34,727 bases of DNA. Source: DASVLX01 sp036384655 (GTDB lineage: Bacteria > Actinomycetota > Actinomycetes > Mycobacteriales > Pseudonocardiaceae). The notes under the pieces are model-generated. The model saw only the letters and a program-made list of their open reading frames with translations, did not search any database and was not told where the DNA came from. Below, one piece after another: positions 1 through 9,300 of this stretch (the stretch's first letter is position 1; each line of letters begins with the position of its first letter). The stretch is from positions 1 through 34,727 of the forward strand of contig DASVLX010000047.1 of NCBI GenBank assembly GCA_036384655.1. The letters run 5' to 3'. The position numbers and the translations under genes were made by a program.

Positions 1-901
1 GTAGCCGCCGGGCCGGGCCCTTGGCGCGCTCGGCCAGCAGCGCCGCGCGACCCCAGAACTCCGGCTTGTCCCAGCCCACCGCCCAGGTCACGCCGGCCTG
101 CACCGGGCTGATCTCGGCGGACAGCTCGTGGCCGTGCAGCGGATATCCCATCTCGGTGCGCAGGGTGTCCCGGGCGCCGAGCCCGGCGGCGCGGCCGCCG
201 TAGCCCTGCGCGGCGGTCAGCAGCGCGTCCCACAGCAGGGTGGCGGCGCCCCGGCGGGGCAGCAGCTCATAGCCGTGCTCGCCGGTGTACCCGGTCCGGC
301 ACACCCGGACCGGGTGCTCCTCCCACTGCGCGTCGACGAACGCCAGGTAGTCCAGGTCGGCGGGCAGGCCGACGGCGTTGAGCACGTCCGCGGAATGCGG
401 CCCCTGGACCGCGATCACCGCGTAGTCGGTGTGCTGGTCGCGGACCTCGATGCCGTCCGGCGCGACCTCCGTCAGCCGGCGCACGATCTCCGCGTTGTTG
501 GCGGCGTTGGGCACCAGGAACACCTGATCCGGACCCACCAGATAGCAGATCAGGTCGTCGACCACGCCACCGTTCTCGTCGCAGCACAGCGTGTACTGCG
601 CCTGGCCGGGACCGATGCGGCTGAGATCGTTGGTGAAACAGCGGTTCACGAACTCCGCGGCGCCCGGACCGGTGATCAACGCCTTGCCCAGATGCGACAC
701 GTCGAACACGCCGACCGCCTCACGCACGGCGTTGTGCTCGGCCACCACGCCGTCGGCGTACTGAATCGGCATCTCCCAGCCACTGAACGGCCCGAACCGG
801 GCGTCCAACGCGGCATGCGCGGCATGCAGCGGGCTGCGCAGCAACTCCGGAGTCGGGTCGGGCAGCGGGGACTCGACGGAGGCCTGGACAGGCTTGGTCA
901 C
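1..901 (-). CDS. gcvT: Glycine cleavage system T protein (aminomethyltransferase), 3' end cut by the window
   Basis: GcvT transfers the aminomethyl carbon from the H-protein lipoyl arm to tetrahydrofolate, releasing ammonia, in cytosolic glycine catabolism. About 300 residues are visible when the minus strand is read from the GTG at 901 to the window edge, with no stop. The family signatures are present: an early FSGWEMPIQY segment, VREAVGVFDVSHLGK, a YTLCCDENGGVVDDLI segment, RTGYTGEHGYEL, and GLGARDTLRTEMGYPLHG. The C-terminal barrel lies outside the window. The GTG shares four bases (GTGA) with the TGA of the upstream membrane protein, so the two are probably translationally coupled. A TACCGT box ends six bases before the GTG, so a separate leaderless transcript is also possible. 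Identification is firm; the start is likely. Confidence 0.95.
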   Translation of the reverse strand, partial: MTKPVQASVESPLPDPTPELLRSPLHAAHAALDARFGPFSGWEMPIQYADGVVAEHNAVREAVGVFDVSHLGKALITGPGAAEFVNRCFTNDLSRIGPGQAQYTLCCDENGGVVDDLICYLVGPDQVFLVPNAANNAEIVRRLTEVAPDGIEVRDQHTDYAVIAVQGPHSADVLNAVGLPADLDYLAFVDAQWEEHPVRVCRTGYTGEHGYELLPRRGAATLLWDALLTAAQGYGGRAAGLGARDTLRTEMGYPLHGHELSAEISPVQAGVTWAVGWDKPEFWGRAALLAERAKGPARRL

Positions 902-2019
902 CGGCCTACGGTACCGCCGGGCTGGTGCCGGAGTGCGGCCGAAAGGGCCATCAGGATGTAGCGAACGACCACGAAGCTCGCGGCGATTCCCATCGCCGCC
1001 ACCGGGCCCAGCGCCCAGGCGAGCACCGCCGCCACCGCCCCGATCAGCACGGCGGTCGTGACCGTCCGCCAGCCCGAGGCCTGCTCCGGCGACCGGCCAG
1101 CCGACCGGAACACCGAGGCTCCGGGCCGGCCGCGGCCGATGATCCGACGCCCGGTGCGGCGGACATCCCAGAACACGATCAGCAGCGCCAGGACGCTCGC
1201 CACCAGCGCACCCACGAACAGCAGTGGGCGCAGCTCCGAGGCGTCCGCCGCGCCGAGGGCGTCGCGCAGTGGCGCGGGCGACACCGCCAGCCGCTCCGGA
1301 CCGAGTTGGTACAGCACCGCCCAGGCCACTGCCAGGAAACCGGCCAGCGAGACCAGCGGAACGATCAACCGGCGCCGGCCTCGGGTCACCCGCTCCGGCC
1401 CGGCCGGTTCGGCGAACGCGACCAACATCACCCCGGTCGCGGGCAGCACGCCGCTGAGGCCGACCGATCCGGGGATGCCGGTGGGCACCGGCACCCCGGT
1501 CGACGGCGGCGCGGAGATCGCCACGCACACCGCGACGAGCGCGCCGAGCGCGATGAACATGACCACCAGTCCGACCACCAGCAGCGCGGTGGGCGGTCGC
1601 AGCCGCAGCGCGTCGGCGGCGGTCACGAACACCAGCACGCACAGCGCGGCGAGCAACGGATGGGTGGGCATCGCGTAGGCGCCGAAGCTGTCCGCGAGCG
1701 CGGCGAGCACGGCCAGCCGGGCGAGCAGCCAGATGATGTCCGCGGCCAGCGTGATCGTGCCATGCGAGGCCTCGTCGGCGGCCTGGCCGCGGGTCCGTCC
1801 GATGCGGCTGCCCACGACCCGGCCCAGCGGTCGCGCGAACACCGCGATCACGGTCGCGATCGCACCGGCGGCGACCGCCGCCACGAGAAGGTACCGGCCG
1901 GACAACAGGGCGGTCGGGGCGAGCGCGGCGAACACCCCGATCCCGATCGCCGCGGTCAGTCCGGCCGCGATCGAGTCGGTGGGATCGGTCGACTCCGCGG
2001 CCGGGTCGGCGCTGGTCAT
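898..2019 (-). CDS. Hypothetical polytopic membrane protein
   Basis: The product is 373 residues with an acidic N-terminal tail of about 17 residues, followed by roughly nine to ten hydrophobic segments rich in Ala, Val and Leu. Short Arg-rich loops (for example around VTRGRRRL and DVRRTGRRIIGRGRPG) suggest positively charged cytoplasmic loops. I recognise no catalytic or transport motif. The segment pattern loosely recalls amino-acid permeases, but this is not enough for a call. Its stop overlaps the gcvT start by four bases, so the two are probably one transcription unit and its role may relate to glycine or amino-acid handling (inference). It is divergent from pepA. No clear Shine-Dalgarno precedes the ATG. 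Confidence 0.75.
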   Translation of the reverse strand: MTSADPAAESTDPTDSIAAGLTAAIGIGVFAALAPTALLSGRYLLVAAVAAGAIATVIAVFARPLGRVVGSRIGRTRGQAADEASHGTITLAADIIWLLARLAVLAALADSFGAYAMPTHPLLAALCVLVFVTAADALRLRPPTALLVVGLVVMFIALGALVAVCVAISAPPSTGVPVPTGIPGSVGLSGVLPATGVMLVAFAEPAGPERVTRGRRRLIVPLVSLAGFLAVAWAVLYQLGPERLAVSPAPLRDALGAADASELRPLLFVGALVASVLALLIVFWDVRRTGRRIIGRGRPGASVFRSAGRSPEQASGWRTVTTAVLIGAVAAVLAWALGPVAAMGIAASFVVVRYILMALSAALRHQPGGTVGR

Positions 2020-2047
2020 GCCGGAACAGTGGCACGGCCGGTTTCGC

Positions 2048-2062
2048 GGTCCGCTGCGGACC
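2048..2062. promoter_or_regulatory. Perfect palindrome in the divergent pepA / membrane-protein promoter region
   Basis: GGTCCGC and GCGGACC flank a single T, a 15-base perfect palindrome. It lies 29 bases upstream of the membrane-protein start and 77 bases upstream of the pepA start. Divergent intergenic palindromes are typical operator sites, but in GC-rich DNA short ones also arise by chance. No regulator can be named. Confidence 0.35.
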
Positions 2063-2138
2063 CGCCGAATGAATTCGTTAGCATTCCGTAGTTAACCCCT
2101 GTTGGTTGTTTTGTTGCCCATGCGCTAAGGAGACCGCG

Positions 2139-3674
2139 TTGCCCACACCCAAAGTCGCGTTGGTCGGAGGCGAGTCCGGCGCGCTGGCCGCGCTGGCGGT
2201 CGACGTTCTGGTGGTGGGCACCCTGCCCGGTGACGGCGGGGTGGCCCTGGCTCCCGGCGCCGATCAGGTCGACGCCGCGCTGGACGGCCGCCTGGTCGAG
2301 CTGCTGAGGTCGGTCGGCGCCACCGGCAAGGCCGACGAGGTCGTCAAGCTGCCGACGCTGGGCAAGCTCGCCGCGAACGTCATTCTCGCCGTCGGCCTGG
2401 GCAAGAAGGCCGACTCCAACGGCGCCTCCGCTGCCACCGACGAGAAGCCGGCGGTCAGCGCCGAGCAGGTGCGGCGCGCCTCCGGCGCGGCGGCGCGGGC
2501 GCTGGCCGGCACCAAGCGGGCCGCCTCCGTGCTGTCCACCATTGATCTGGGCGCGGCCGTGGAGGGCACCATCCTGGGTGCGTACCGGTTCACCCGCTAC
2601 AAGTCGGACGCCGGCGACGAGCCGGTGCGCCGGGTTGACCTGGTCAGCCCCGAGGACGGCACCCCCAAGCAGCACCGTGCGACGCTCAAGGCGGCCACCG
2701 CGATCGCCGAGGCCGTCACCACCGTCCGCGACCTGGTCAACACCGCGCCGAACGATCTCTACCCGGCGAGCTTCGCGCAGCGGGCCGCCGAGCTGGCCGA
2801 GGCAGCCGGCGTCGAGGTGACCGTGTTGGACGAGAAGGCGCTGCGCAAGGAGGGCTTCGGCGGTGTGCTGGGGGTCGGCGGCGGTTCGTCCCGGCCGCCC
2901 CGCCTGGTCCGGCTGCGCTATGTGGGTCCCAAGCCGAAGGCGAAGGTCGCGCTGGTGGGCAAGGGGATCACGTTCGACACCGGCGGCATCTCCATCAAGC
3001 CGCCGTCCGGCATGGACGAGATGACCTCCGACATGGCCGGCGCCGCGTCCGTGATCGCCACCGTGCTGCTCGCCGCGACACTGAAGTACCCGCTGGAGGT
3101 CATCGCGACCGTTCCGATGGCGGAGAACATGCCCTCCGGCACCGCCTACCGACCCGGTGACGTGCTGACCATGTACGGCGGCAAGACGGTGGAGGTGCTC
3201 AACACCGACGCCGAGGGCCGGCTGATCCTGGCCGACGCCGTGGTGCGGGCGGCCCAGGACGAGCCGGACTACCTGATCGAGACCTCGACGCTGACCGGCG
3301 CCCAAGTGGTCGCGCTGGGCAAGCGCACGGCCGGCGTGATGGGCGCCGACGAGTTCCGCGACCGGGTGGCGGCGATCGCGCGCGCGACCGGCGAGGGCGG
3401 CTGGCCGATGCCGCTGCCCGAGGAACTGCGCGGTGATCTCGACTCCAAGGTGGCCGATCTGGCGAACGTCACCGGCGCGCGCTGGGGCGGCATGCTGGCG
3501 GCGGCCATCTTCCTCCGCGAGTTCGTGCCGAACGGCCTGCCCTGGGTGCACATCGACATCGCCGGGCCAGCGTTCAACTCGGCCGCTCCCTGGGGCTACA
3601 CCCCCAAGGGCGGCACCGGTGTTCCGGTCCGCACCCTCGCCGCGGTGCTGGCCGACATCGCCGAGAAGGGCTGA
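2139..3674 (+). CDS. pepA: Leucyl aminopeptidase (M17 family)
   Basis: Cytosolic metallo-aminopeptidase that removes N-terminal residues, leucine preferred, using two metal ions. The catalytic C-terminal domain is clear: GKGITFDTGGISIKP near residue 273 supplies the metal-binding Lys and Asp, the SDMAGAA segment follows, and NTDAEGRLILADA near residue 354 is the M17 signature with metal-binding Asp and Glu and the catalytic Arg. The length of 511 residues matches mycobacterial PepB. I chose the TTG at 2139 because AAGGAGA lies five bases before it; an upstream TTG at 2106 has no ribosome site and would add residues unlike the family. It is divergent from the gcvT unit. No obvious terminator follows. 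Confidence 0.95.
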   Translation: MPTPKVALVGGESGALAALAVDVLVVGTLPGDGGVALAPGADQVDAALDGRLVELLRSVGATGKADEVVKLPTLGKLAANVILAVGLGKKADSNGASAATDEKPAVSAEQVRRASGAAARALAGTKRAASVLSTIDLGAAVEGTILGAYRFTRYKSDAGDEPVRRVDLVSPEDGTPKQHRATLKAATAIAEAVTTVRDLVNTAPNDLYPASFAQRAAELAEAAGVEVTVLDEKALRKEGFGGVLGVGGGSSRPPRLVRLRYVGPKPKAKVALVGKGITFDTGGISIKPPSGMDEMTSDMAGAASVIATVLLAATLKYPLEVIATVPMAENMPSGTAYRPGDVLTMYGGKTVEVLNTDAEGRLILADAVVRAAQDEPDYLIETSTLTGAQVVALGKRTAGVMGADEFRDRVAAIARATGEGGWPMPLPEELRGDLDSKVADLANVTGARWGGMLAAAIFLREFVPNGLPWVHIDIAGPAFNSAAPWGYTPKGGTGVPVRTLAAVLADIAEKG

Positions 3675-3732
3675 GCCGGAACGGGTTTGGATTGTCAGGG
3701 TTGTGCCACGGGGCGCGCGGCCGGGTACGCGG

Positions 3733-4053
3733 TCAGCGCCCGTGGCTGACCCTGTTCGCGATCAGCAGCACGATGCCGGCGAGTATCACGATCCCGAGTG
3801 CGATCGCGCCGATCCCACCGGTGGCGATGGTGAACACGATGGACAGGATCAGCAGCACCGTCCAGATCATGCCGATGGTGGTGTTCCGGGTGCGGCGGCC
3901 GCCGTCCTGGCCGGTCGGCTCCGGCTGTTCGGTTTCTTGCAGTTCAGGCGGTGGTTCGGTCGGCAGTTGCTGAGTCGGCTGCTGCTCGGGCTGAGGTTGT
4001 TCTGCCTGGGCCTGCTCGGTCAGGTGCTGGTCCGTGCCGGGGGAGTTGGTCAT
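3733..4053 (-). CDS. Small Pro/Gln-rich membrane protein, function unknown
   Basis: The product is 106 residues: an N-terminal half of about 55 residues dominated by Gln, Pro, Glu and Thr, then two predicted membrane segments (around GMIWTVLLILSIVFTIA and AIALGIVILAGIVLLIA) and a short basic tail. The ATG at 4053 is chosen because a strong GGGAGGGG site precedes it by about five bases; an in-frame start 99 bases upstream lacks one. It is convergent with pepA. Function is unknown; proteins of this kind are common in actinobacteria as small cell-envelope proteins. Confidence 0.75.
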   Translation of the reverse strand: MTNSPGTDQHLTEQAQAEQPQPEQQPTQQLPTEPPPELQETEQPEPTGQDGGRRTRNTTIGMIWTVLLILSIVFTIATGGIGAIALGIVILAGIVLLIANRVSHGR

Positions 4054-4076
4054 GATGTCCCCTCCCTTGCTATCCC

Positions 4077-4115
4077 GGTGGACACGGACGCCCGATTGGA
4101 CGTCCGGGTGGACAC
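4077..4115. promoter_or_regulatory. Direct repeats and short inverted repeat upstream of the small membrane protein gene
   Basis: GGTGGACAC occurs at 4077-4085 and again at 4107-4115, 30 bases apart, about three helical turns. Between the copies, GGACG (4086-4090) and CGTCC (4101-4105) form an inverted repeat. The array lies 24 bases upstream of the minus-strand start at 4053, where a repressor or activator would bind. The protein that binds it is unknown. Confidence 0.4.
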
Positions 4116-4155
4116 AGCCTGAGCGTGTGCCGAACCCGTCCCCGGTCACCATGAG

Positions 4156-4205
4156 CGAACGACCCCCACGGTTCGGGCAACGGTCCCCGAACCGTGGGAC
4201 GTTCG
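4156..4205 (-). terminator. Strong hairpin ending the lanthipeptide operon
   Basis: A perfect 13-bp stem (4165-4177 with 4186-4198, loop of eight) is extended by an outer 6-bp stem (4156-4161 with 4200-4205). It lies 46 bases beyond the stop of the last lan gene and upstream of the next minus-strand gene. There is no T tract, which is common for actinobacterial terminators. Confidence 0.75.
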
Positions 4206-4250
4206 TCTCGCGGGTGTCCGTGCGGAGATCGGTTTCTCGTCATCGGCCGA

Positions 4251-5219
4251 TCACTCCGTCGGGAGTAACGCTGTTGTTGCCGCGCGAGCGAGAACGGCCT
4301 GGCTTGTGGCGGACAGCCCGAGCCGGTTCCAGTGGAAGATCACGATGTGAGTGAGGATCCCCCGCAGTCCTCGGCCCAGATTCCCCTGCTTGGCGGCGTG
4401 ACCGAGTTGGTCGCCAGCGCGCTCGAACGCGGCGAGCCACTCGATTGCCCCTGCGGCTGGTGCTCCCTTATCGAAAAGGTCGATTCGGGATGGGTTACTA
4501 AGCGTGACCACGGGCCGCAGCACAGCGGCCAGATAGTCGATCTTGGCAACGTCGACGGTGGTGGGCGTGGGTCGCAGGCAGGTGACGCGATCAAAGATGT
4601 CGCCGCGTTCGAAGATGTCGAGGCCGGCACCGTGGAACAGGCCCGTCAGCAGCAGGATGGACAGCTCGCGGCGGCCTAGGTCGGACTTGGCGTTTCGCAC
4701 ATAGCGCAGGACTCCCCGCGAGTCGGTGCAAAACAGGTCGTGCACGATGGCGATACCTGTCATGCCACCGAATGCGGCCGTTTCCGGCTCATAGATCGTC
4801 GGCCACCACCGCGTGAGGTGGCCTTCGACGGTGAGGTCGTCGAGTACCTGGCTGATGGACGCAGCGTTGGCGTTGCGTAGTCGCAGTCGCCAGCATGGGT
4901 ACTTGCGTAGGAACCACCACCCGGTGAGTAAGCCGTCGGCGCATAGCGCGTCGAGTGCGGGAGCGAGCCGTGTCGTGGCCGGTGTTTCGGCGGTGGCCCA
5001 GTCAGGGAATTCGACGCGGATGTCGTACCAGCCTTGTTCGGCGTGCCGTTCCAACGCCGTCAAGCCAGCGGCGTGGTAGAGGCGGACCGCGTCGTCAAGG
5101 TCGATGGGGTTGAAGCCGTACTCTGCGGCGACTGTTGAGAGGTCGCGGCCGGTGAGGACAGCCTGAGCCGCGGCGGCCAGTTGGTCGCCTGGCCTCAGAA
5201 TCATGTGATCAGCAGGCAT
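4251..5219 (-). CDS. Stand-alone LanB elimination-type protein (thiopeptide-type bacteriocin biosynthesis domain)
   Basis: A 322-residue protein of the Lant_dehydr_C/thiopep_ocin type. In class I lanthipeptide dehydratases this domain removes glutamate from glutamylated Ser/Thr to leave dehydroamino acids. Visible elements are GWWFLRKYPCWRLRLR (100-115, with the arginines expected of the family motif), IYEPETAAFGG (142-152, where the usual Arg of the RYGG motif is Ala) and THIVIFHWNRLGLS (290-303, with the C-terminal His). The first 65 residues are helical with no identified role. The ATG at 5219 follows AGGA with eight-base spacing; the ATG at 5204 overlaps the lanC stop as ATGA and is an equal candidate. 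It is the last gene of the operon. LanB already carries such a domain, so this is a second copy. The call is firm at family level; exact chemistry is inferred. Confidence 0.85.
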   Translation of the reverse strand: MPADHMILRPGDQLAAAAQAVLTGRDLSTVAAEYGFNPIDLDDAVRLYHAAGLTALERHAEQGWYDIRVEFPDWATAETPATTRLAPALDALCADGLLTGWWFLRKYPCWRLRLRNANAASISQVLDDLTVEGHLTRWWPTIYEPETAAFGGMTGIAIVHDLFCTDSRGVLRYVRNAKSDLGRRELSILLLTGLFHGAGLDIFERGDIFDRVTCLRPTPTTVDVAKIDYLAAVLRPVVTLSNPSRIDLFDKGAPAAGAIEWLAAFERAGDQLGHAAKQGNLGRGLRGILTHIVIFHWNRLGLSATSQAVLARAATTALLPTE

Positions 5220-6361
5220 TTGTCCCATCCTGATCGTGGTGGCGTGGTGCTGCGGGTTGTTTCGAGAACTAGGTCGAATCCGGCCCGGCCGATCAGAAAC
5301 CCGTCGCCGGTGACCGATTCGCCGCGTCGGCTGAGCCGGGAGGCCAGGGCGGGGAGGTGCCAGCTGATCGTGTCGTGGGGAGAGTCGAGGGCTGCGCGGT
5401 AGATGGTCTGGTACAGCCCGGCCATGCCGTGGCAGATGCCGGGCTCGGCGGCGCGGCGGAGTTGGTCGCCGGCGAGACACGCCGCCAGCGCGTTTTCGGC
5501 GTCCTCCTGCCGGACCGGATCGGCTGTGGCGATAGCGGCCAGTTGCAGCGCGCGGGCGACGCCAGGCGTTCCATAGCACCATGACGGGCGGCCAGGACCG
5601 AGCTGGTCGGTTCGGCCCATGCGGAGTTCGCTGCGGGTAATCCAGTGCGGCCACCAGGGGATACCGTCGCTGTTCTGACGCCACTGGTCGAACCAACCGG
5701 TGAGGGCGGCGATAGCCTGCCGCTGGCCGTCGACTTCGTGGCCGTGCCGGGTGGCTAGGGCGAGGAAGGCGAGCAGGCCAGCGGCGCCGTGGGCCATGCC
5801 GAAATTGGCATGTCCGCCGGGTGTGGGCACGTTCCGGTCGGGGTCGTGGCCGGTCCACCAGCCGGGTAGTTCACCGTCATCGTCGCGGCGGGGTCTGGTC
5901 AGACTGATGATGTACCTGAGAACGTCGGTGAGCGCGTCGCTGCGGGGGTCATATGCCAGCAGCAGCGCACCGATGCCGGTCAGTCCGGAGAAGATGTCGA
6001 CGTCGCCGAAACTGACTGGTTCACCCTGGTCACGCCTGGCGGTTGCGATCGCCAGGCGTGTGCGGGCCAAGCGGCGCGTGTGCTCGTCGAGTGTGACGGC
6101 GGCGGCGCGATAGCGCGGGTGGCGGTCGGCGGCGGCGTGTAGGACGAACGCGATCGCGGGCGCGCCGTAGTACAAGCTGGCGTATTGGGCCCCGTCGATG
6201 GGCCCCGACATCAAGTTCCGGATATGTGCGTGTGCTGTCTGCCAGCTTCCGGTGCCGGCCCATGCCCGTTCGATATACAGCAGTGCGGTTCCGGCCGCGC
6301 CCTTGGCCAGCGACTGGCGGATCGCATCGTCATCGGTGAGCACGACGGAATCGACGTTCAT
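5201..6361 (-). CDS. lanC: LanC-like lanthipeptide cyclase
   Basis: LanC enzymes use a zinc ion to activate cysteine thiols of the precursor for Michael addition onto dehydroalanine or dehydrobutyrine, closing lanthionine rings. The 386-residue product keeps the zinc ligands: Cys262 in SWCYGTPG, and Cys310 and His311 in ICHGMAG. The conserved GMAHGAAG segment with His191 is also present, so the enzyme looks active. The start at 6361 forms an ATGA overlap with the lanB stop; no good Shine-Dalgarno is seen, consistent with translational coupling. An earlier in-frame ATG at 6385 lies inside lanB. The length is normal for the family. Confidence 0.92.
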   Translation of the reverse strand: MNVDSVVLTDDDAIRQSLAKGAAGTALLYIERAWAGTGSWQTAHAHIRNLMSGPIDGAQYASLYYGAPAIAFVLHAAADRHPRYRAAAVTLDEHTRRLARTRLAIATARRDQGEPVSFGDVDIFSGLTGIGALLLAYDPRSDALTDVLRYIISLTRPRRDDDGELPGWWTGHDPDRNVPTPGGHANFGMAHGAAGLLAFLALATRHGHEVDGQRQAIAALTGWFDQWRQNSDGIPWWPHWITRSELRMGRTDQLGPGRPSWCYGTPGVARALQLAAIATADPVRQEDAENALAACLAGDQLRRAAEPGICHGMAGLYQTIYRAALDSPHDTISWHLPALASRLSRRGESVTGDGFLIGRAGFDLVLETTRSTTPPRSGWDKCLLIT

Positions 6362-9300
6362 AGGGTCGCCATTAGAGCCAGACACCGCCGGGCGGCGGCA
6401 CGAGCGAGCCGTCCAGTTTCCCTCTCGAACGTGGGGTCGATGCCGACAGCGCGCACATGGTGATCATGCAGCAGGGTGCGTAGCACGCCCACCGGGTCAC
6501 GCTGCTCGGCGAGCACCCCGTGATAGATCGACAATGCGGTCGCCCGTGCCGCCCACGCCTCGATGACATTGGGCCCACCGGGCAGCGCACGCACGACGCG
6601 CTCGTCACTGGCTAGCTTGACGGCGTGATCACGTACGGCACGATCGAGCGGGCCATGTTCCTGCGGTAGGCAGTCAAGCAGCGCCCGGTGACCCGTAACC
6701 GGATCGGAAGCGAAGGACGCCGCCAAGAGCGCCATCGACGCTGCGGCCCAGGCTTGCGGAGGAATCCCAGAGCTGCTGGCAGCGGAGATCTGCGTGCGTG
6801 CTGCGGTCGTGTCGGTGGCGAACACGTTCTCGGCGGCTTCTAACGCATGCCCGGTTCCATAGCGAGCGGCGTGTTCATAGTGCGGCGCCAGCGTGAGGTG
6901 ATCGGGCAGGCCACGAGTGGCCAAGTCCGCCGCGAAATCGGCGATCGCGGCCGCCACCGTCCCGTAGCAAGCGGGGTCGGCGAGGCGAAAAAACACCGCC
7001 ACGTGCTGATCGGTTTCCGGGTGGATCATGTCACGGTGTCGCCGTACCCACCAACGTGTGACCAGGTCACTGAGACCGTCGGCTAGGCGCGGCAGATGGC
7101 TGGTGATGATCTCATCAAAACGTGCGGGGTTGCCGGCGAATTGGGCGTGGACCACGCCACAATGACCCGGCCGGTGGACGGTGCCGGGCATGCCGGTCAC
7201 CGGCAGCCGCCGCGTGGGCGGGTCAATCGCCGTCATCGGAATCAGCAGTTCCGCCGGGCGTCCGATCCACCCGTCGCTACCTTCCGGGCCGTCCTCGTGT
7301 AGCTCGACCCGGTGGCTGCGGCCGAGTTGGACCCGGAGGACTTCACGATCGAGCTGATGGCCGAGGTCCAGTGGCATGCGAAGTTCGTCATGGCACAACA
7401 CGACCCGGTCTGGCACGCCCCACCGGAGCCGCCACGCCGACAAAGCCGCGCCGAAGTCCCGGCCGCGTAGATCGCTGGGCGTCAGCCGCCATCGGGCTGG
7501 CAGCAACACCGTGCGGTGATAGCGGATGCTCGGCACATAGGGCAGAGTGCGGGACGATCCGAGATCGAATCCCCGCAGGACCGCGTTCCGCGCATCGGCG
7601 ACCTCGGCGATGAAACGGGCCAGAGGCGGCATATGACTCCGGGTGTTCAGCGCGTGCGGGATCACGGGCACCACACGGCGGCCGGTCGACTGTTGCACCA
7701 GGTACATCTGGGCGGCGTCGGCGGTCACCGTGAGATCGTCAAGGCTGACCCGCCTGATGCCTGTGCGGGCAATGTTGGGGTGCTCAGACAGCCACAGGAC
7801 ATCCGGTAGCAGAACGGGCACGCGGACCACGTTCTCACTGCGGGGAAGTCGCGGTGGAAACGACAACTGCACCGCCACAGTGCCGTCCTTGCTGCTCGGG
7901 TAGGTCGCGGTGAAGCGCGCACGGTCAGGCTCGCCGAGTAGCGCAACGAATCGTCCAGCCATGCTGGTTGGCACGTGCGGTGCGGCGGTGATCCGAATCC
8001 GGAACTGACCCCGGTTAATCGCCTCGGCCGAGACTGCATCGATGATGAAGCCAACCTCAACCCGTTGCGGCGGCACCAGATCGGCGTGATCGCCCACCGT
8101 GAGGCTATCAATGTCGGCGTCGGTCAACACGATTTCTTCCGAGCCAGACACCAATGCCTGTTGGATCAACGCCGCCAGTGCCGCATCGCGCTCGGTCAAC
8201 GCTCGCCACGCCGGCCGCGCACGCGGTGCGCCGAGATAGCCAGTCGGATAACCCAGCCCGGACTCGGCCACCAGCTCGCACACCGGCACCAGCGCACCCG
8301 GCCCGTACCTGGCAAGGAAACGAGCCTGGTAATCCATCCATGCCGCAGTGCCGAACGGTTGTGTTCCCGTCCGCAGCAGCACGCTCGCCGCGAGCTCCGC
8401 CTCAGCCAGCACACGGTCAGGCACAACCACCCGCGCATCGAGCCGTGTGTTCAGGGCGAGTACCTGATCCGCCGGCGCCAACTGGTTCATGCGTGCGGTC
8501 ACCATTTCGCGGATCGTCCGCGCCCGCGACCACTCTGGGACCGCGTTGTGTCGAGCAAGCTCACCGTCGATCTCAGTCAACTCGCCCAGCAACGCCGCTA
8601 TCTCGGGCAGATCGCCAACATCGGCGGACCGCAACACCTCGACCAGATAGGACAGCGGATCGACGGTTGTGGCCGGTGCCCGAAGGTTGGTCACCAACAA
8701 TCCGCCATCCACCAAGCCATGCAACAGCACATGAACTTTTGACGACGATGCCGCAGGGAACTGTTTGACCAGGCGCTCAGCGAGTTCACCGAACCGGATT
8801 GGAGAAGTGGCCGCTGCGAGGGCGAATCGCACCGGCTTGGTCAACCGTACCGATGATTCCCGCAACGGTCCCGGATCTGCGGCGAAAGGGTCCGCCCGCG
8901 TGTGCACGATGGCACGACCGTCACGAATGATCAACGCGTTGTCTGCGATCACCGTCAACCGTGACCGCAGATCGCGGTCCTTGTCCAGTTGGTTCGTTAC
9001 TGTGGCTAACCAGGCGCTGTCAGCCCGACCGAAAACCCGATGCCGGACGCCGAAGTACGCCGCTGCGGGTCCAATCGATGCCGCGGTAATGCCGGCGAAC
9101 AACCCAAATGGCGTTGCTCGCCGCTGCCACCGCGCCAGGTAGGAGCCGAGCGAGACGATCGCGTGCCGCAGATCTTTCCCCGGCCGCCTGCCACCATCAG
9201 CCAGAAGGTGATCGATCCGGGCGTCTAACGCCGTGCTGGCCGACCGAACCGCCTCGCGTACCTCAGGACGGGTCCATACCCTAGTCAACCAGGCCATGCC

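Noticed and set aside
2016..3551. Long open frame on the minus strand opposite pepA
   Set aside because: Its product is rich in Gly, Arg, Gln and His with no motif, typical of antisense frames over high-GC genes, while the plus strand encodes a clear M17 peptidase.
4251..5858. 535-codon reading of the stand-alone elimination protein
   Set aside because: The first 213 codons overlap lanC in another frame and encode Arg/Pro-rich sequence; the real start is at 5219 or 5204.
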